Source: CALXXL01 sp034926605 (GTDB lineage Bacteria; Verrucomicrobiota; Lentisphaeria; Victivallales; Victivallaceae). From it: a stretch of DNA of 64,000 bases. The stretch's first letter is position 1. Every line of letters starts with the position of its first letter. The DNA is taken from positions 1 through 64,000 of the forward strand of contig JAYFQV010000004.1 in assembly GCA_034926605.1 (NCBI GenBank). The letters run 5' to 3'. The notes under the pieces were generated by a model that ran no database searches, was not told the DNA's origin, and worked only from the letters and a program-made list of their open reading frames with translations. The translations under genes were made by a program, and so were the position numbers. Positions 42,672-50,945 of the stretch are shown piece after piece.

Positions 42672-43030
42672 TCTGAAATTCCCTTTGGGTTCATTTGTAA
42701 TTATTTTTAGTCCAACATATAGTGCAATATTAATTGGACTGTAGCATATTGTATTGGCTCCAATGGTGCGCGGTAGACAATATCGACTTTGTCGGCAAAA
42801 CATTCTTCCAAAATGTCACGGGAGCGTACTCATGATCGTTCGCACGCTGCCGTCAAAATAATATGCTATTGGATTATGTGCTTTTGAAGTACAAATCTGT
42901 CAACGCAAAAAATTCTTTCAGCGGCCAGATGTTAACCTTGCATATGTCCAACGCGTGCTCTACGCTACATGTACAAGTTGAAAATGCAAGCCCCCTCTCC
43001 CCATACGATTAGCTTTTCTTTGAAAAATTC
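42672..43030. other. Intergenic stretch, no gene seen
   Basis: Between divergently transcribed genes. Moderately AT-rich; no coding frame with a ribosome site. The promoter of the minus-strand gene should lie near 42700-42780, but no clear pair was found. Confidence 0.4.
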
Positions 43031-43058
43031 TTGACATTTGTATTTAAGACGGTATTCT
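43031..43058 (+). promoter_or_regulatory. Sigma-70-like promoter of the acetyltransferase gene
   Basis: Consensus TTGACA, 16 bases, then TATTCT. A perfect TATAAT at 43065-43070 follows but has no -35 at the right distance. The start codon is about 190 bases downstream. Confidence 0.5.
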
Positions 43059-43255
43059 TGCCGGTATAATACGGTCATTTTCAGTAAATTTTACGGTTTA
43101 CAATTATTCTATATTGCTAAATGAAAATTAGTATTACTCCAGCACTTGCAATGTCCAATCAAACGATTATAGTATAGTATGAATGTTTGCTCTTCATCTT
43201 TTGGTGAACATTCTTTCTATATGAAGAACAATTGCATAGCCAAAGGAGAATGATC

Positions 43256-43846
43256 ATGAACCTGACAATCAAACCACTCACTCCCGAACTTGCATCCGAT
43301 TACTTCGATTTCTTTGAGAATCGGGCTTTTACGGACGACTCACCATATCGGTGCTATTGTCAAATGTACCAAATGACAAAGGAACAGGCAAAGGCGGCGA
43401 TCGATAATGCGAATGGGGCCGACATGGGACTCGTGTCAAGGAATGCCGCAGAGCGGCAAATCGAATCGGGTGCGTTAAAAGGTTATTTGGCGTTTGTTGA
43501 TGGTTTGGCGGTCGGATGGTGCAACGCAAATGACAAGGCCAATTTTCCTATGGAGTCGAGTACCGGAGATAAGTTTTATGCGCCCCCTGAAAAGCTTGAA
43601 AAAGCTGTAGTATGTTTCGAAATTGCCCCGGAGTTTCGCGGCAAGGGCATAGCTACCGCGCTTTTACAACGAGTTATAGACGATGCGACAGCCGATGGTT
43701 ATAACGCTATCGAGGGTTTCCCCGTTGTGCGCGATGAACGATACGAATGGGATTCACCCGGTCCGATTCGGCTTTATGAAAAAAACGGATTTTCCAAGGT
43801 GTCTGAAATTGACGGCAAAATGGTTATGAGAAAAGATTTGAGATGA
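43256..43846 (+). CDS. GNAT-family N-acetyltransferase
   Basis: 196 aa from the ATG at 43256 (AGGAG seven bases upstream); an earlier in-frame start lacks a ribosome site. LTIKPLTPELASDYFDFFEN, then a Cys-rich RCYCQMY stretch, YLAFVDGLAVGWCNAN as the GNAT beta-hairpin, and CFEIAPEFRGKGIATALLQR with the acetyl-CoA pyrophosphate loop RGKGIA. FYEKNGF-type ending (RLYEKNGFSKV) closes the fold. It probably acetylates a small molecule, perhaps an antibiotic or polyamine; the substrate cannot be read. Stand-alone, own promoter, convergent with the DUF3795 gene. Confidence 0.9.
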   Translation: MNLTIKPLTPELASDYFDFFENRAFTDDSPYRCYCQMYQMTKEQAKAAIDNANGADMGLVSRNAAERQIESGALKGYLAFVDGLAVGWCNANDKANFPMESSTGDKFYAPPEKLEKAVVCFEIAPEFRGKGIATALLQRVIDDATADGYNAIEGFPVVRDERYEWDSPGPIRLYEKNGFSKVSEIDGKMVMRKDLR

Positions 43847-43941
43847 ATGAAATGGAAATATCCCGACATATATCGTTACAATTTCAGAATTATGCCACAA
43901 AATTTATGCGATGAGAGTCGGGCAGGCAACCGCATGGCCTG

Positions 43942-44385
43942 CTATAAGTCGAGATTCTTACTATGTATGGGACAGGTATAGTAGTAAAATTGCCTTTCCC
44001 CGCAATGGCATTTCAGCGCCGGCTTCAAATTTTCATACCAGAAATCAATGCCATGTTCCCGAATGGCACGCAAATTTTCGACAGCACTTTTATGATGGGG
44101 GATGCCGTCATTTGAAAATGCCACCATATGCTCGCACGGGAAGCTATCACACTCGGCGCAACTGTCAATAGCTTTGGACATGGCGCAGGATTTGAACGTA
44201 CAAGTCGAACACCAGCAGTCATCCGATTTACAGCCGTCACAATGATGCGCCGGAGTCTTTCCCAGCAACTGCGGATAAGGAAAATCTCTTGTGTATTTCG
44301 GACTTTGCTCGTCAACAGGCAACGTGGCTGAACATTGTTCACAATAAATACCACAATATCCCAACATTTTTATATTGAAGCCCAT
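43942..44385 (-). CDS. DUF3795 cysteine-rich protein
   Basis: 147 aa; GAGGG precedes the ATG. LGYCGIYCEQCSA at the start, HCDGCKSDDCWCSTCTFKSC in the middle and CAECDSFPCEHMVAFSND, then a late KCHCGERQFYY, are the DUF3795 cysteine pattern. With fourteen or more cysteines it is very likely a zinc- or iron-sulphur-binding cytoplasmic protein. The function of the family is unknown. It stands alone and is not obviously linked to its neighbours. Confidence 0.85.
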   Translation of the reverse strand: MGFNIKMLGYCGIYCEQCSATLPVDEQSPKYTRDFPYPQLLGKTPAHHCDGCKSDDCWCSTCTFKSCAMSKAIDSCAECDSFPCEHMVAFSNDGIPHHKSAVENLRAIREHGIDFWYENLKPALKCHCGERQFYYYTCPIHSKNLDL

Positions 44386-44656
44386 TACGCCCTCATAATA
44401 TTAACGATGCAACAAACTTATTTAAATTTCCGAACCATTGCCGCAAATGTTTTTTGTTGTGCCAAACAATCATTTGTGCGCCATCCGGCGATATGGCGAC
44501 AGTCTCACGTCAACAGTACGATATCACCGCAATATACGATTTCCAAGTTGAATCTTGATTTTGTATATTTTTATTTCCTGTTTGCATACGGAACCGTATT
44601 TATTCCGGATTAATCGAGGATAGTTTTTAGCCGTTCTGGTCTCAACACGTTAAATT

Positions 44657-44828
44657 TATCGGAGATCCGGCAAGATGATGGCATTGAAATCTTCCATGTC
44701 GCCATGACCATACATGGCAATCGCCTCCTGGTTGGAATTGCATCCCCTGCCGAGAAGCTTCAAATCGCCGCTTCCGCAGATTTTCCATGCAATGCCAACA
44801 AACGGGATGTCGCGGCGCCAGATCAGTA
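44657..44828 (-). other. Possible small frame after the motor operon
   Basis: A minus-strand frame reads WRRDIPFVGIAWKI, then SGDLKLLGRGCNSNQEAIAM and HGDMEDFNAIILPDLR before a stop. Composition is protein-like, but no ATG/GTG with a ribosome site begins it; it runs on from inside the end of the preceding gene in another frame. It could be the decayed end of a gene or a frameshifted continuation. Confidence 0.25.
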
Positions 44829-45728
44829 AGACGCGCTGTAGCTGCCGCTGGCTGCGCGTTGAAATACATAGTCTGGATTGACCATCCAGTTTATCATTAT
44901 GCCCTGCTGCCGCAAATACAACCGGGTGTGGAACAGGGCCGTAAAACTCTCGGTATCCGTCACCAGATATACGAAGTGACCATCGCCGGGAAAATCGGCG
45001 AACAGAACAGGCAACGCCTTTTTGGCATTGGACTCCAATATACGGATTCCGTTGAGCGGAAGCAGGCGTACACGCCCGGGCGATATCTCCTCCATGCCCA
45101 CCTCGTCGTTACCGCTTTCGATGGAGGTGCCAAGACGGTAAAGCTTGTTGCTGCAAAGCAAAACCCAATACGGCTTGAGCACAACCCGTTCCTCCACGGG
45201 AAACCGCATCACCCGTTCCCGTGTGTTGCGCAGTTCAGCCTTCAAGGATTTCAATTCCACTTCCGTGTCGCGCTCCTGAACCTCGAGTTCATGCAGCTTC
45301 TCTTCGATGGAAGTTCTCCGGCTATCGCTTTTCTGTTTTATCTCTTCGTTTTCGGCAACCGCCTGCTTGCTCTGCGACTCGAGGTCGGCCGCCACCTTGT
45401 TCGCGGCCGCCATCCCGGCTTCCAAAGTGCGATTTTCGGTCCGCAGTTCCTTAAGTTCTCTATAGTTGGCCGGAATACGTTTTTCCACCTCCGAAATCGA
45501 TGCCCGCAACTCCCGGTTGCCGGCATCCAGCGCCTTGTTGCCGCTCTCCAGCATTTCCAGCATTCTGACCTGCTGATAGTTTTGGCTCGAAGCCTTCTGA
45601 CGGTCCGAAACCATGGCGGACAGCACGATCATTGTTATTGCGATAAAAATGATTCCGCCGAAAGTATTGCACATCGTATCCAGCAGCATTTCCATGCTGT
45701 CCGGCATATGTGGTCCGCGCCGCCTCAT
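44823..45728 (-). CDS. MotB/ExbD-like coiled-coil membrane subunit (second)
   Basis: 301 aa from the ATG at 45728, which overlaps the previous stop (ATGA) and has AGGAG eight bases upstream. After a basic start comes DSMEMLLDTMCNTFGGIIFI and a single membrane helix to VLSAMVS. The Asp just before the helix (LLDTM) is placed like the proton-binding Asp of MotB/ExbD/TolR/ZorB. Residues ~45-185 are a long coiled coil. The C-terminal ~115 residues (VVLKPYWVLLCSNKLYRL, LPVLFADFPGDGHFVYL, TDTESF) form an alpha/beta periplasmic-type domain. It is the last gene of the seven-gene GTPase-motor operon. Not a classical OmpA-like peptidoglycan-binding domain. Confidence 0.8.
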   Translation of the reverse strand: MRRRGPHMPDSMEMLLDTMCNTFGGIIFIAITMIVLSAMVSDRQKASSQNYQQVRMLEMLESGNKALDAGNRELRASISEVEKRIPANYRELKELRTENRTLEAGMAAANKVAADLESQSKQAVAENEEIKQKSDSRRTSIEEKLHELEVQERDTEVELKSLKAELRNTRERVMRFPVEERVVLKPYWVLLCSNKLYRLGTSIESGNDEVGMEEISPGRVRLLPLNGIRILESNAKKALPVLFADFPGDGHFVYLVTDTESFTALFHTRLYLRQQGIMINWMVNPDYVFQRAASGSYSASY

Positions 45729-46600
45729 TCGAAGCACTCCTCGTCATCCAAGATGAGTTCACGGCTCATCTGGGCCTCCGGATGGGCCGCTCTTATCTTC
45801 GTTTCCAGGTCATTGATCATAGACATTGCGCCTTCCTTGATCAAGATCACCAGAAAGAACTTATTGAAGTCATACCCATCCAGCCACTGCAGCAACTGCG
45901 CGGTAGACTGATCGATCAGCGTCTTGTCATCGCCAAATGCCCTTATGTCTCCCGACTTATATACAGATACCCGAAAGCTCCGTTCATTGCATTCGACGAT
46001 GATGGGCGTTTTCTGAATGCTGCCGGGAAAAGCGAACGCCACAGTCCGGCGTTTTTTTGATATCTCCGTCTTAATGTCCGAGGCTTCGCGCTTCATTCCC
46101 GAAATATTATTTTCCGTCGCTTCTATCGACCGCTGTTCGTCTTCGGCGGCGTTCGACGCCGCTTCGCACGCTATTTGGCGTGTCTTCTGCTGCCGATCAA
46201 GCTCCGACCTAAGGTCGGCGATACGCCGCTCCAGCTCCGCGGCGCGGGCTTGTAGCACCCTGTTGTATTTGCTCTCAATCCCTATTGCCTCCTCCAGCTT
46301 TCCCGGATCGACGGCGGCGGACTCATTCAGCACGCGCAGTTCTTCCTGAAGTTTTTCCCGATCCGCCTCAAGTTTGGCCGCCTCGGCCTTGGCTGTCGCC
46401 ATATGTTCCTCCGAAACCGCCTCCGCCATGGTGGCCGCCGACGCCTGCAATATCTGAAGTATAATCACCAGGATTACCACAATCATAATCCCGGTCAGGC
46501 ACGTGATTATGTCCTGGAAGGAGAACAGCGTTATTGGCGATTCCGACTTCACGTCATATCCCGGGTTGAGAATCTTCCGCCGCCACTTCGGCACGCACAT
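45725..46600 (-). CDS. ExbD/TolR-like coiled-coil membrane subunit (first)
   Basis: 291 aa if it starts at 46600, which overlaps the channel gene by 47 bases; GTG codons shortly downstream are alternatives and no good ribosome site decides. SPITLFSFQDIITCLTGIMI begins the one membrane helix, with Asp at the ExbD/TolR position (FQDII). A coiled coil of ~120 residues follows, then a small alpha/beta domain (IIVECNERSFRVSVYKSG, FNKFFLVILIKEGAMSMIND) like the folded part of the second subunit. The shared plan suggests the two form a heterodimer, or two homodimers, around one MotA-like channel. Rod-like tails of this length are not usual in ExbD/TolR. Confidence 0.78.
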   Translation of the reverse strand: MCVPKWRRKILNPGYDVKSESPITLFSFQDIITCLTGIMIVVILVIILQILQASAATMAEAVSEEHMATAKAEAAKLEADREKLQEELRVLNESAAVDPGKLEEAIGIESKYNRVLQARAAELERRIADLRSELDRQQKTRQIACEAASNAAEDEQRSIEATENNISGMKREASDIKTEISKKRRTVAFAFPGSIQKTPIIVECNERSFRVSVYKSGDIRAFGDDKTLIDQSTAQLLQWLDGYDFNKFFLVILIKEGAMSMINDLETKIRAAHPEAQMSRELILDDEECFE

Positions 46601-47447
46601 CGAGCATGCGCAGCTTGGAGGTCACGTTCATATGGCAATAGGCGGCGCACTCGTCCAGAAAGTCCTCCTCCTTCTGCCGGATCACCGTCATGCAAAGCTG
46701 CAAAAGCAATGCCGCCACCAAAGCTATCAGCGTTGTTTCGAAAGCCACCGCGAGGCCGTTGGTCACGCCGCCAAGCGCATTGGTAAGCATATTGAGGTCG
46801 GCGCCGCTGGCCACCACCGATCCGAACCCGCCCACTGCCTGCGAAAGCCCCAGTACCGTTCCGATGAATCCGAGAATCGGAATGGCCCAAACCAGCCCGC
46901 GCGACAGAATATAACTGTTTTCCACATAAGAAGCATCGTTGTCGGCAAGACTGTTGAAAATCGATGACATATCCGATATTCGGCCGATGTTTCTCAAATT
47001 GCCCAGAGCGCATTCCAGACGGCATGTCAACATAAAATCTTCGCCGCGGTATACCTGTTCTCTGATTTTTGAGATTACATCCGCCGCGTTCATCGGGGAA
47101 AGCGTATAAGTGGAGTCGTCCGGGATCAGCCTCAAGCCCAGGGCCAGCTTCTGCACTTTCAGTTTTTTTGCCTTGATGAGCAGGATCGCCAAACACCAGA
47201 AAGCCAGAAACATGGTATAATAGGGGATGGTCGAGCGGTGTTCCTGGCCGCCGCTGAAGAACATATCGATCATCTGCCAGTTGTACAGGCGATGAAACGG
47301 ATATAGCAGGCCATAGAAAACCAGTGTGAACAGCGCCCCCAGCAAAAAGGAAGCGCAGTTCGTCACCGCCGTGAATTTCTTGGTTTTGAAACCCCATCTG
47401 GCTTCCGGGTCCAGCCGTTTCCAGTTGAGAATAATATCAGATCCCAT
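46554..47447 (-). CDS. MotA/TolQ/ExbB-family proton-channel subunit
   Basis: 297 aa from the ATG at 47447 (AGGAGA upstream). Four membrane helices: CASFLLGALFTLVFYGLL, TMFLAFWCLAILLI, and the conserved last two, LVWAIPILGFIGTVLGLSQAV and GLAVAFETTLIALVAALLLQ. The third helix with P-I-L-G-F-I-G-T-V-L-G and the Gly/Thr pattern of the fourth are the MotA_ExbB signature. A cytoplasmic loop of ~110 residues lies between helices 2 and 3. With the ExbD-like products downstream it should form an ion-driven stator-type complex in the inner membrane. It lies 13 bases after the TM2 gene in a tight operon. Confidence 0.9.
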   Translation of the reverse strand: MGSDIILNWKRLDPEARWGFKTKKFTAVTNCASFLLGALFTLVFYGLLYPFHRLYNWQMIDMFFSGGQEHRSTIPYYTMFLAFWCLAILLIKAKKLKVQKLALGLRLIPDDSTYTLSPMNAADVISKIREQVYRGEDFMLTCRLECALGNLRNIGRISDMSSIFNSLADNDASYVENSYILSRGLVWAIPILGFIGTVLGLSQAVGGFGSVVASGADLNMLTNALGGVTNGLAVAFETTLIALVAALLLQLCMTVIRQKEEDFLDECAAYCHMNVTSKLRMLDVRAEVAAEDSQPGI

Positions 47448-47460
47448 CACTGAAGTCTCC

Positions 47461-47943
47461 TTATAAGATAAATTTCCGTCCGTTTGCGTCCTGCTTGACT
47501 TTAACGGCATCAAATATTGCCATTATCATTGAAATAACGGGGCCCAATCCGAAAAGAAAAAGTCCGCCCAATGAAATCATCAGCTTGGTGATGCCTTTTG
47601 ACTCATATCCCGCATAGAAATCATGAACCCCCAGCCACCCCAGAAATACCGCAAGCAATACGAACACCACCGCCTCGCGGGGCGGCTCCTCTTTCTCCGA
47701 ACCCTTCGGCAAAGCTCCTGAAATTCGCGGAGCCGACATTGCGGCTCCGGCGGAAGGCGAAGGATCGACCGGCGACGGCGCGGCGATCTTTGCAGCAAGT
47801 CCAGTCAGCGGCATCCAATCCTGTCGGTCTCCCGACACCGCGTCTTCGTTGAAAAACAGCCCTTGTTGAAGGCATTCGCGAATACGGTCACGCGTCAGCC
47901 CTCCATAGATTCTGCCGTTATGTCTGATATAATATTGTTCCAT
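47461..47943 (-). CDS. GYF_2 + TM2 domain membrane protein
   Basis: 160 aa from the ATG at 47943 (GAGG six bases upstream); the 12 codons before are untranslated by this reading. QYYIRHNGRIYGGLTRDRI and AVSGDRQDWMPL form a GYF_2-type domain (W at the end of the motif), a peptide-binding module. A Pro/Ala/Ser linker follows, then a TM2 domain: AVVFVLLAVFLGWLGVHDFY and AGYESKGITKLMISLGGLFL, with GxHDFYxG between the two helices. It is likely an adaptor bringing partners to the membrane. The GTPase of the same operon also begins with a GYF_2-like domain, so both may read the same type of peptide. Confidence 0.85.
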   Translation of the reverse strand: MEQYYIRHNGRIYGGLTRDRIRECLQQGLFFNEDAVSGDRQDWMPLTGLAAKIAAPSPVDPSPSAGAAMSAPRISGALPKGSEKEEPPREAVVFVLLAVFLGWLGVHDFYAGYESKGITKLMISLGGLFLFGLGPVISMIMAIFDAVKVKQDANGRKFIL

Positions 47944-47951
47944 CCCGGACC

Positions 47952-50945
47952 TCACTTCTGCGGCCATGATGCCGGCCATTGTATTTTTTCGATGCCTGCC
48001 GCCTTGGCTTCGGTAATGATCTTCGCGGTCAACGCCGCAGTGGACTTTCCGTCGGAAGGAGAATAAAGCGTGCGTATCGGATAGGGGAACATCACGTTTT
48101 CATCGATAACAGCGCCCTTGTCACCGGAAAATGAGCCGACTATCATAAACCCGTCGTTTGTCGGATTGAGTATCCACAGCTCGCCTTCCGGTTTGTCGGA
48201 AGACAACACCGTCACAATATTGCCGTCGGCTTTTTTCCTGATAAAACCCACCGGCGTCAGTCCGCGTGACAACGCGGCGACAAGCAGCTTGCGGTCAAAT
48301 CCGCTGTCGGCAATGCAGTGATTGAAGTCTATCTTGCCGATCTCCCGCGCCAGTTTCCGCCGCATCTCGCGGTTCGCTCCCTCATAGGAGACCCACCAGT
48401 TATAATCGGACGGAATCATGGCTCTGATGGCGGCGGCCTTCTTTTCCGCATTTTTCCGCCACATATCATCGCCCGGATAATCTTTCGGGAATACGCTCAG
48501 GAGGGTTTCCACCCACGCCAGCTTCAATGAAGGATTCACCGCTTCGTCTTTGAGCACACTCCGCAGCGAATCGACAATAGCCTGCTCGGGATCCTGATCA
48601 ACATCCTCCAACTTTTCCTGCAGCGCTTCCATGGCAACCACGTGAGGCGCCAACGGCATAATGTTATCGCCGGTGAATGTCCTGGGATAAAGCAGCTTCA
48701 TCTCTGTCAGCACCCCCGGCGTAACCTCTACCTCCGCCGTCTGCGGACTCAGCCCGAGATACTCAAAAATAACCTCGCGCGTGTTCCCGGCATTGTCGAT
48801 GATGCAAGGCAGCCAGTAACGGTAACTGCCAAGTGTTATCGCCGGAGCCGAAACTTCTTTGAAATAATAATCATAGACCATGTCGTCCTGCTTCATGACC
48901 ACCGCCATGGTTTTGTCGGCCGCGGTCATAAGCGCCAGCTTGGTGGCGGCGTTTTTACGCAGTTCGTCCTGCATGCCGCTGCATTCGCTCAGTCTGCGAA
49001 GGTCCCCCACCAGCGGCGCGGGAATACCGGGATCAAACTGCCCGGCCCGATTGGTGGTCGGATGGGCCATCAACGCGCTTGCCGGGTTCAATTCATGCTG
49101 AAGGATGTTTCTGTAGTCGGAACTCTCCGTGCTGAGCGGAAAGACCTTAAGATATGCCTCCACCGCCTCGGTGAGGGACGACAGACTTCCGGATGACTCG
49201 ATGTCGGCAATAAGACCGTCGTGTTCCAGAACCTCCTGGCGTTTGCCCTCGATTCCGGCCCGGAACGCGATAAGGTCGGCCGCCATAATCCGCCCCTTTT
49301 CCGCCGCCGCCGCGGAAATATGAGTGATTTTGTTTGCCTCGATCAGGAGCCGGTCGGCCTCGTCTAGCACCGTGTTGCATTTTTCAAAATCATTATCCGC
49401 CAGAGCCATCTGGAACGCACTGGTAAAATCGCGCACTTTCATCAAGGCATCGACATAGGAGTTGTCGTTGCGTTTCAGCAGAATGGCGTTTTTCTTTTCA
49501 TATTCCGTCAGCATATCCTTGTAACGCACGCGCGATGCCTGATCAACGGCAAGTTTTCCGGCGGCGGCCAGCATATGTTCGATGGAATCGACGTTGGTGG
49601 CAAAGTCCGACATTTCGGCGTCGATCTTGTCGGCCAGCTGGTTGAACTGATCCAGTTTTCCGTCCTGTTCCGCCTTTCTGACCGCGATCCTGGCGGACAG
49701 GTCGGCAATCTGAGGACGATTGAGCAACTCCGGCTCCGATGCCTTGAGCTGCTCCAGCAAATTCAGCGAGTTTTCCAGCGGCTCGTTTTCAAGCGACTGA
49801 CAGAGCTGCCGCCGCCAAGTGCCGGTCTTATAGTTCATCACCATATTATAGCCGATAAATACATTTGCGGCGACCAGAACCAACACGGATGCAATGATCG
49901 TCGTCCGCTTGATTATACGCCGCCGGTGCTGAATATCCTCCATGGCGTTCTTGAACGCGAGATAACGCTGTTCGAGTTTCTCCGGGATCGGCAGTTCCAT
50001 GCGTTCCGCCTCAAGATGCATCTGCACCACCTCCATCAGCGGCCGCGACTTGTCGACCGCTTCCGAAATCCGGCCCAGCAGTTCCTTGAACTCGGCTTCT
50101 TTTTCCGCCAGCCTTTTCCGCTCCGCCAGATATTCGTTCGCCTCCTCCACCTGCGCCTGACTGGAAAAATCGGGATTAAACCCAGTCTGGTTCAAAAACG
50201 TCCACCACGCCTCCATGGCCTTATCCAGCGCGGCGGCATCGAACCCGCTGTAGGCCGAAGCGATTGCCTCAAGCCTGAGCACCGATTCCTTTTCCAGCTC
50301 GCGCAAGTTGTGCTCGTCCAATATCCTCCGCACCTTGTCCGCAACCAGCGAATTCGGTTTTACGACCCAGTCAGGCGACGACAGTTCGCCGTCAATATCG
50401 GCCAGCGCCACGAAATCGCCGGCAATGATCGCCGCCTTCGCCTTTGCGGCCAGCTGGTTGAACAACGCGGTCTCGCCCTCGCCCAGTGCTCGTTTCCATT
50501 CCGCCTTTTCGGGACTCAGGCGCAGCAGACGGCGCAGAAGGTGAACCTTTGCCGCAATATCCTCCGAACGGGCGATAACGCGGTACTGCATCAGCAGCGG
50601 TTTCAGCATGTCAAACCCGGCCAACCGCTGCATCATATCCGGCAGCGCCGCATCCTGAAGCGCCGGAGGCGGCGGCCATTGATAAACCCGGAACATGTCC
50701 AGAAACACATCCCTGCCGGGAAAATTGAATAACGCCGCCTGCTCATTGAGTTCGGCTATCCGATCGCCCGCCTCGCTGAACATGTCGCGGGCCATCAGAT
50801 TTTCAACTTCGGCAATCCGCCGGTTGAAATCTTCGCAGCAGGCGGCATACTCCTCGGCCAACGCCCGATGCTGTCCGGTCTCCGTGAGATCGTTGGAGGC
50901 CAGCATCTCCAATATCCGCTTAATAATTCGCCGCACCCGTTCCAT
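47952..50945 (-). CDS. Large single-pass protein with helical/coiled-coil halves
   Basis: 997 aa from the ATG at 50945 (AGGAGG upstream); the first 26 bases overlap the GAP1-like gene. Residues 1-~345 are alpha-helical, probably cytoplasmic, with coiled-coil-prone stretches (YLAERKRLAEKEAEFKELLG). One membrane helix lies at about 348-368 (TIIASVLVLVAANVFIGYNM) after RRRIIKR. Residues ~370-650 are again helical bundle or coiled coil. The C-terminal ~300 residues are mixed alpha/beta (VEVTPGVLTEMKLLYP, GELWILNPTNDGFMIVGSFS). I know no family for it. In its operon it is the natural scaffold or sensor joining the cytoplasmic GTPase/GAP1 part to the envelope part. Confidence 0.75.
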   Translation of the reverse strand: MERVRRIIKRILEMLASNDLTETGQHRALAEEYAACCEDFNRRIAEVENLMARDMFSEAGDRIAELNEQAALFNFPGRDVFLDMFRVYQWPPPPALQDAALPDMMQRLAGFDMLKPLLMQYRVIARSEDIAAKVHLLRRLLRLSPEKAEWKRALGEGETALFNQLAAKAKAAIIAGDFVALADIDGELSSPDWVVKPNSLVADKVRRILDEHNLRELEKESVLRLEAIASAYSGFDAAALDKAMEAWWTFLNQTGFNPDFSSQAQVEEANEYLAERKRLAEKEAEFKELLGRISEAVDKSRPLMEVVQMHLEAERMELPIPEKLEQRYLAFKNAMEDIQHRRRIIKRTTIIASVLVLVAANVFIGYNMVMNYKTGTWRRQLCQSLENEPLENSLNLLEQLKASEPELLNRPQIADLSARIAVRKAEQDGKLDQFNQLADKIDAEMSDFATNVDSIEHMLAAAGKLAVDQASRVRYKDMLTEYEKKNAILLKRNDNSYVDALMKVRDFTSAFQMALADNDFEKCNTVLDEADRLLIEANKITHISAAAAEKGRIMAADLIAFRAGIEGKRQEVLEHDGLIADIESSGSLSSLTEAVEAYLKVFPLSTESSDYRNILQHELNPASALMAHPTTNRAGQFDPGIPAPLVGDLRRLSECSGMQDELRKNAATKLALMTAADKTMAVVMKQDDMVYDYYFKEVSAPAITLGSYRYWLPCIIDNAGNTREVIFEYLGLSPQTAEVEVTPGVLTEMKLLYPRTFTGDNIMPLAPHVVAMEALQEKLEDVDQDPEQAIVDSLRSVLKDEAVNPSLKLAWVETLLSVFPKDYPGDDMWRKNAEKKAAAIRAMIPSDYNWWVSYEGANREMRRKLAREIGKIDFNHCIADSGFDRKLLVAALSRGLTPVGFIRKKADGNIVTVLSSDKPEGELWILNPTNDGFMIVGSFSGDKGAVIDENVMFPYPIRTLYSPSDGKSTAALTAKIITEAKAAGIEKIQWPASWPQK

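Noticed and set aside
44787..45911. 374-codon plus-strand open frame opposite the ExbD-like genes
   Set aside because: It crosses two convincing minus-strand genes and shows no motif; a shadow.
49575..50732. 385-codon plus-strand open frame opposite the 997-aa protein gene
   Set aside because: It mirrors the coding strand, is low in hydrophobic pattern and His/Arg-rich, and has no family signal.
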